The notes beneath the pieces were generated by a model. The model had not been told where the DNA came from, made no database searches, and was given only the letters and a program-made list of their open reading frames with translations. Below are positions 58,970 through 64,000 of a stretch of DNA of 64,000 nt, one piece after another. The first letter of the stretch is position 1. Each line of letters opens with the position of its first letter. Origin of the DNA: Xestospongia bergquistia (lineage: Eukaryota > Porifera > Demospongiae > Haplosclerida > Petrosiidae); NCBI GenBank assembly GCA_963965975.1, contig OZ014420.1:6102001-6166000 (forward strand). The letters run 5' to 3'. Both the position numbers and the translations under genes were made by a program.

Positions 58970-61636
58970 GGTTATCCTCTGGAGGAAAAAAGCCAAGGGA
59001 TAGGCACTACAAGCGGTGGAGTGAGACCCAGTTACGTATAGCAGCAAAGGACGTGGCTAAAGGACGATTTACTCTTAGAAAAGCTGCTGAAATGTATAAT
59101 GTGCCAAAGTCAACATTATGGGATTGAGTGTCTGGTAATGTCTCTTTTGGTGCTCACAGTGGACCTCCTAGATACTTAAATGACATTGAAGAAGAAGAAC
59201 TAGTAACATTTTTGCTAGGTTCAGCTAAAATTGGCTTCGCTCGGACAAAGGAACAAGTTCTTTGTATTGTTAGAGCAGCACTAGCAAAGAAACGTCAATG
59301 TGAAGTTGAAGATGTCAATGTCACTACTGGTTGGTGGGGCTCATTTGTGAAGCGGCATCCAAAACTATGATTAAGATATGGATCCAAATTAGCATATTGT
59401 AGAGCTATTGCAGCTAACCCAGATGTCATAAATCGATATTTTGACTTGCTTGAAGAAACATTGATATCTAATAATTTGCTTGAATCACCAATGCTGATTT
59501 TTAACTGTGATGAGAGCGGGTTCCCATTGCAACATAAACCTGGCAAAATAATTGGAGTACAAGGTCAGAGAGATATTTCCTGTATTACTAGTGGTGATAA
59601 AGCCCAAATTACTGTTTTGTCAGCATGCAGTGCTTCTGGTTACCTTTTGCCTCCGATGATAATTTTTGATCGGAAAAAACTCAAGCCCAATTTCACAAAA
59701 GGAGAAATCCCAGGTACTGCATATGGGTTGTCTAAAAATGGATGGATAGATTCCGAATTGTTTCAGGAATGGTTTACTAATCACTTCTTACTTCACATCC
59801 TTCCACAGCGACCCATCTTGTTACTCCTGGATGGACATTCTTCACATTACCAACCTCAATTGATCAGGACAGCTGCTGCAAATCAGATCATCTTATTTTG
59901 CTTGCCACCTCATACAACTCATTTGTGTCAACCACTGGACAGGTCATGTTTTAGTCCCTTAAAAAAGGCATACAATAATGAGTGTTATCTCTACATGTCC
60001 TGTAATCCTGGGAAAGTTGTTAATAGATTTAATTTCACCGAAATTTTTAGTCGAGCCTGGACAAAGGCGATGACACCAGCTAATATTGTTGCTGGGTTTA
60101 GATCCACTGGTATATACCCCCTCAACAGGTATGCAGTATTACGTTACTTGCAACTTGAGGAGGATGGGAAAATAGATATGATAGCCTCCAAGATGGGACT
60201 GTTTCTTCCTCTGTATAGCCCAGCTAAGTCTCATCCTCATACCTGTATTACTTCCGATAGTGAAAGCATTGATTATTATGAGGAAGACACTTGTAGTGAA
60301 GACAGTACCTCTGGTTACTATGGTAACTTTTCTGAAGACAAAGATTACATTACAAAAGTTCAGCCATCTACTCTTCATGATTTTCTTACTTTACCTCAGC
60401 TACCAAGTAATGAGAAAAAGACAAACCACAGTGCTCGTGTTTTAACAAGTTCTGAAAATCTTCAGTTGATAAGAGAAAAAGAAATGAAGAAAGCAGATGA
60501 ATTAAAAGCTAAAGATCTTAGAAAACAACAGCGAGAAAAGAAGGCAATGGAACGAGAACAGAAAAAGAAGGAAGTAGAGGAGAGAAAGCTTAAAAGAGCA
60601 GTTGAAAAAGCCGAGAAAGAGAGACAAAAGAAAGAAAAAAAACAAAGTGAACAGAGTACATCAAAATTTGATTTTACAGAAGAAGAGCACAGTCGGTTTT
60701 CTAGGAGGTATGAGAATGGTTATGATCTACCTGACATCAGATATGAAAAATGGAAAAAAATATTCCATCCTGAAGAATTATCTTTAGACGCTACAGCATG
60801 TAAATCCAGTGGTGGAGACATCAGTCTCAGTGAAGTAGATGAGAATAGTAAGTGATACAGCCTGAGGTTAATTATACTTTGAATTTATGGCTTGCTATTT
60901 TAGAAAGTGCACTAGAACAGTCACCCAAAAGTTCTCAAATTTCCAGTATGTGTAATATATATATATATTTTAGTATTTATGAGTTAATTACCCTTGTTAC
61001 AGGGAGGAAGAGATGTACCAGAAATACTAGCAAGAGAAGTGAAGAAGAGATAGGACTCAGTGAATATGACAAGAATGGACTCAGTGATAATGGTATGTGA
61101 CATTATGTTATAATTAACCCTTGAATAGTGGCTTAACATTTTAGAAACTACACTAGAGCAGTCAAAGACATTACCTAAAAATTCTCAAATTTCCAGTATG
61201 TGTAATGTATATACATTGAAGTATTTTTGAGTTAATTATCCTTGTTACAGGGAGGAAGAGATGTACCAGAAATACTAGCAAGAGAAGTGAAGAAGAGATA
61301 GGACTCAGTGAATATGACAAGAATGGACTCAGTGATAATGGTATGTGACATTATATTATAATTAACCCTTGAATAGTGGCTTGCCATTTTAGAAACTACA
61401 CTAGAGCAGTCAAAGAATAACCTGACAACCAGTATGAAAATATTCACAATATAATAATACAATTCATGTATTTCATTACAGAAAAACTATCAGCATGTTC
61501 TAATAATTTATGTTTTCACACTAAAGGGACTAATTGGGTGGAATGTGAAAAATGTTTCCAGTGGTACCACATGATATGTGTTGGGATCAAGAAAGAAAAA
61601 TCACTAAATTTTGTTTGTTTTATGTGTGACATATAA
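58970..61636 (+). pseudogene. Pogo-type transposase with C-terminal PHD finger, two in-frame TGA
   Basis: DDE transposase of the pogo/Tigger/CENP-B type. Psq-like HTH at 58995-59127 (RKAAEMYNVPKSTLWD), a CENP-B-type HTH at 59160-59370 (GWWGSFVKRHPKL), then DDE_1 catalytic core from 59371: FNCDESGF (first Asp), LLLDGHSSHY (second Asp), PPHTTHLCQPLDRSCFSPLK. Main exon ends at 60849 after a long charged coiled coil. Small exons follow (60903-60944, 61003-61092, 61144-61200, 61251-61340, near 61392-61430), then 61482-61636 coding a PHD finger (CSNNLC...CEKCFQWYHMIC...CFMC). The frame is otherwise continuous but has TGA at 59125-59127 and 59368-59370. Both could be former CGA codons altered at CpG. 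Likely inactive; the N-terminal start is not certain. Confidence 0.82.
61003..61340 (+). repeat. Duplicated exon pair inside the transposase gene
   Basis: Exon 61003-61092 (starts GGAGGAAGAGATG) is repeated at 61251-61340, 248 bp on, with splice sites and flanking introns. The preceding small exon (TCTCAAATTTCCA end) is also repeated, and a third partial copy of it lies near 61392. Confidence 0.88.
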
Positions 61637-62155
61637 TAATTAACTACTAGACTTTTTTGTAGTAAAATTATTTCTTCATCCACAGTGAATTTGTATAATT
61701 AATAAACAGTATTTGTGATTGTCAAATTTGAGTTAATAAATATCAAGAACTTATCACCTACTTTAGAAAAGCACTTCTCTTAAATGTCCGTTTATTCGTC
61801 CATGAGTTCATGTTTTCAAAGAGATGTATATTCAGAACTGTATGTAGAAATTTCTCCAAATTTTGATGGTTAATTCTTTACATATTATATAGTGTTCAAA
61901 AGCAGAGAAAACGTTCAAGCTATAATTGTTACCAAGATGTGGTCATCGTTCGAATCTACATAAGAATGTCCGTATTATCATCATCTCAAGTGTACAGGAT
62001 ATATGCTTGTAAATTGTGCAAAGAGATTTCTTTTTCAGTATATTTTTTGCAATAACTATATGACGGATTGGGGCACTCGAAGCTGGTGTCGAAAGTCAGC
62101 TTCGAACGCTCCGTTTATTTAAAAACACCAGTGTCCGATCATTGAGCCACGCCTC

Positions 62156-62976
62156 TAAAGCTACTAGGCTAAAAATATAATAATAGTTAATATATTATGT
62201 TAACATTGTATTAAACCCACTCCGTATTTATAAATTAGACTACAGGAGGTTATGTATCATTATATATTATAAATACAGATATTAATATTAGATACAGGTC
62301 AACAACCAGTACTACATAGCACTCATATACAATATAGAACATAACATTGTAATGATCATTACAATATCAACTAGAGTATAACACACCTGAGGTGTACAGG
62401 TAAATGGAGCTAACCTAATTTTTTTAGAAAGAACTATATTGTTGTATCTATTCTCTATGTTCTTTTAACAAAACACTTTATATCCTTTTATCAATGTCAT
62501 GTGACTAACAAGTCTACTAGTACTCTTGATATTGTTCTCTATGTCTAGTCCAAGAGTTTTGTAATCTAAAGCTATCTACATTATAACAACTTTGTTCAGT
62601 ACAGAATTGTTGGTATTGAATTGTTATTGACTCTTTTAATAAAATATCTAGTCCACTAGGCTCACAACTAATAATAAGTTTTGCATGTTGTGTTCTAGTT
62701 GATTCATTATAACTTAGACTACTGGGGGTGATTATCGTTATATATATTATAGATATACTCAAAGTAGTTAAAGGTATGACTTAACTGATCAACAGATTAT
62801 ACTACTTAGCTAGCTCATGCCTGATGTATGTTTCCCCACAGCCAATGGGTGGGGAAGCTAGGTAGTTGCTTCATTGCCTTGCATAGCTTGTAGTATGACC
62901 ATAGTCTTCCTGGAATATTCAACCAAATGATTACTCCAAGGAGAAATAGTCCTATCGACAAGAGAAGAGAAGACAT
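62156..62976 (-). pseudogene. Broken CYP4 copy, intron 1 and exon 1
   Basis: Continuation of the duplicated CYP4 after the transposon: intron 1 sequence (compare 50520-51190) then exon 1 at 62821-62976, beginning MSSLLLSIGLFLLGVIIWL and keeping LPSFPTHWLWGN. The donor that in the parent is CAG|GTAACT reads CAG|GCATGA here, so the canonical GT is lost. The promoter copy lacks the 22-bp palindrome. Confidence 0.87.
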
Positions 62977-63098
62977 GATCGAATAAGCTTTGATGTAGTC
63001 TAGCGAGATTATCAAAAAGGAGGAGGGTCTAGTTTGCTAGACTAGCAAGTAAGAAGGGGGTGGCTAACGACGATTGCATAATTAATAAGACGAAAAAC

Positions 63099-64000
63099 AT
63101 GGCTACTACTTCCTCTACTACTGATATTGAAGTATTTAAAAAGGGAGTGAGTGATAGCATCACTTCCAGATATGCTAAACTTAGTAGGACACTTGAAGGA
63201 TCAATGGAACCCTTTGCAAGACACTTGTTTGAAGCTGGTCTTATCAACCGAACAACTATGAGAGCTCAGAACTATGATGATATTATGAGTCATTTTATTT
63301 CTGGAATGGACTTCAAATACACTATATCAGAGTTACAAGAACATTGTCAACTGTTTACTGATGTTCTTGAGAAGTTAGGTGGAGCAGCAAAGTTGGCTGC
63401 CAATGAATTCACTGCTGAATGGAGTACATTAGTTCCACAACAACAGTGTTTAGTACTTAGTAGTGAAGTAACTGTAAGTGAATCACGGAACAAGAGAAGG
63501 GAGGAAAGAAGGGGTTATCCTTATCAAAGTATGTTTTAATTAGCCTTATTAATAATATAACTTTTCTTTTAACAGCAAAGAGTATTAGCTCTGGTAACAA
63601 ATTATCTACATGTGAACTTAAATCAAAGGCAGCAGTTCTCAAGAAAGAATTTCATAGTCTTCATTTAGCTGTACGAGAATCCAGTATACAGATGGATTTT
63701 GAAAAATTTAAATTTCTTGTCCAAGATTTACTAACTGGCCATCATGATTTGGAGTATCCTCATTCCAGTGACTATCTTAATGAAGTAAGACAACTAACAA
63801 CCTCAAGTGAGATTCTCCTCTTTTTGAGGGAACATGGTTTTGTTAGCTATCAGAATTATGAACTGCTAGAATATATGGTTGAATGTTTATGGAAAGAAGA
63901 TCAAAAGATAGTGGCCCAATTAAATGAATATATCAAGAAATATGAGAAGTTTGAGCAAGAATTGTCACTAAACCAGCTGCAAGAAATTAGTCATGAGGAA
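63099..64000 (+). CDS. Ankyrin-family paralogue, copy 2 (5' part only)
   Basis: Duplicate of the gene at 51467. Exon 1 is 63099-63528 and exon 2 starts at 63576 and runs off the window. The two helical modules are kept (MSHFISGMDFKYTISELQEH; LLFLREHGFVSYQNYELLEY), with many amino-acid changes concentrated in the first 60 residues (for example FARHLFEAGLINRTTMRAQNY against FAGEMYQAGLINGEAMKSHNY) and almost none in the second module. The 47-bp intron is identical in layout. No stop or frameshift is seen, so it may be active. Whether ankyrin exons follow lies outside the window. Confidence 0.85.

Larger units (their letters stand above)
57678..62155. mobile_element. Pogo/Tigger-like DNA transposon (4.48 kb)
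   Basis: Interrupts sequence that is continuous in the parent locus (about 50490-50520). The ends are 26-bp imperfect inverted repeats: left 57676-57701 and right 62132-62157 (complemented) share TAGAG, CG, TCAATG and CGGACA, 19 of 26 positions. TA flanks both sides, as expected for pogo/Tc1-mariner insertion. GGAC and TCCG words recur inside both ends (for example 57711-57716, 57856, 57896, 61784). It carries the transposase gene at about 58970-61636. Confidence 0.88.

Noticed and set aside
59125-59370. Selenocysteine or programmed TGA readthrough in the transposase
   Set aside because: No structural support for a SECIS element, and CpG decay of Arg codons explains both sites.

Overview
The window is nuclear DNA of a compact, AT-rich animal genome: GT-AG introns (many only 45-60 bp), single-exon spacing, divergent promoters of a few hundred bases, and clear animal orthologues (ZMYND8, TRAM1, CLK/LAMMER kinase, MRPL53, EFHC1, p38 MAPK, CYP4). 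The lineage-specific families (intronless beta-helix/multi-pass proteins, ankyrin-exon arrays with novel helical N-termini) and the short introns suggest a demosponge of the Amphimedon type. That assignment is inference; I could not run a search.

Left third (1-24063), conserved genes: ZMYND8-like chromatin reader (minus, runs off the left edge); TRAM1 (plus); CLK/LAMMER kinase (minus, with a 3.4-kb intron); MRPL53 (plus); EFHC1-like axonemal protein (minus); p38 MAPK (plus). Most neighbours are divergent or convergent pairs. The EFHC1/p38 promoter carries a perfect RFX X-box and a long inverted repeat with NRF1-like cores. My exon models for TRAM1, CLK, MRPL53, EFHC1, p38, RNA ligase, deoxynucleoside kinase, CYP4 and the first ankyrin gene each sum to a whole number of codons.

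Middle (24343-43500), accessory: four tandem, same-strand, intronless genes of 1177-1226 codons, each with a signal peptide, a beta-helix-like ectodomain, a Cys-rich stalk, 8-9 membrane segments and a cytoplasmic tail. Copies 2-4 are nearly identical at the N-terminus and in the membrane region but strongly divergent in the ectodomain. This receptor-like array is the best candidate for an undescribed system. The gaps hold duplicated 3'-flank fragments, a direct repeat and a possible retroelement scrap.

Right third (43528-64000): a head-to-tail minus-strand cluster of CYP4, a bacterial-type deoxynucleoside kinase and a KxDG RNA ligase, separated by only about 95-110 bp. CYP4 is divergent from a plus-strand gene encoding a novel helical N-terminus plus about 12 ankyrin repeats, one repeat per 99-bp phase-0 exon, with several exon+intron units of exactly 145 bp. 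The 5' half of CYP4 plus the ankyrin gene has been tandemly duplicated: a broken CYP4 copy (56508-63015) and a second ankyrin gene (63099 onward, cut by the window edge). A 4.5-kb pogo/Tigger-like DNA transposon (57678-62155, TA flanks, 26-bp imperfect terminal inverted repeats) later inserted into an intron of the broken CYP4 copy. Its transposase has two in-frame TGA codons and a C-terminal PHD finger.
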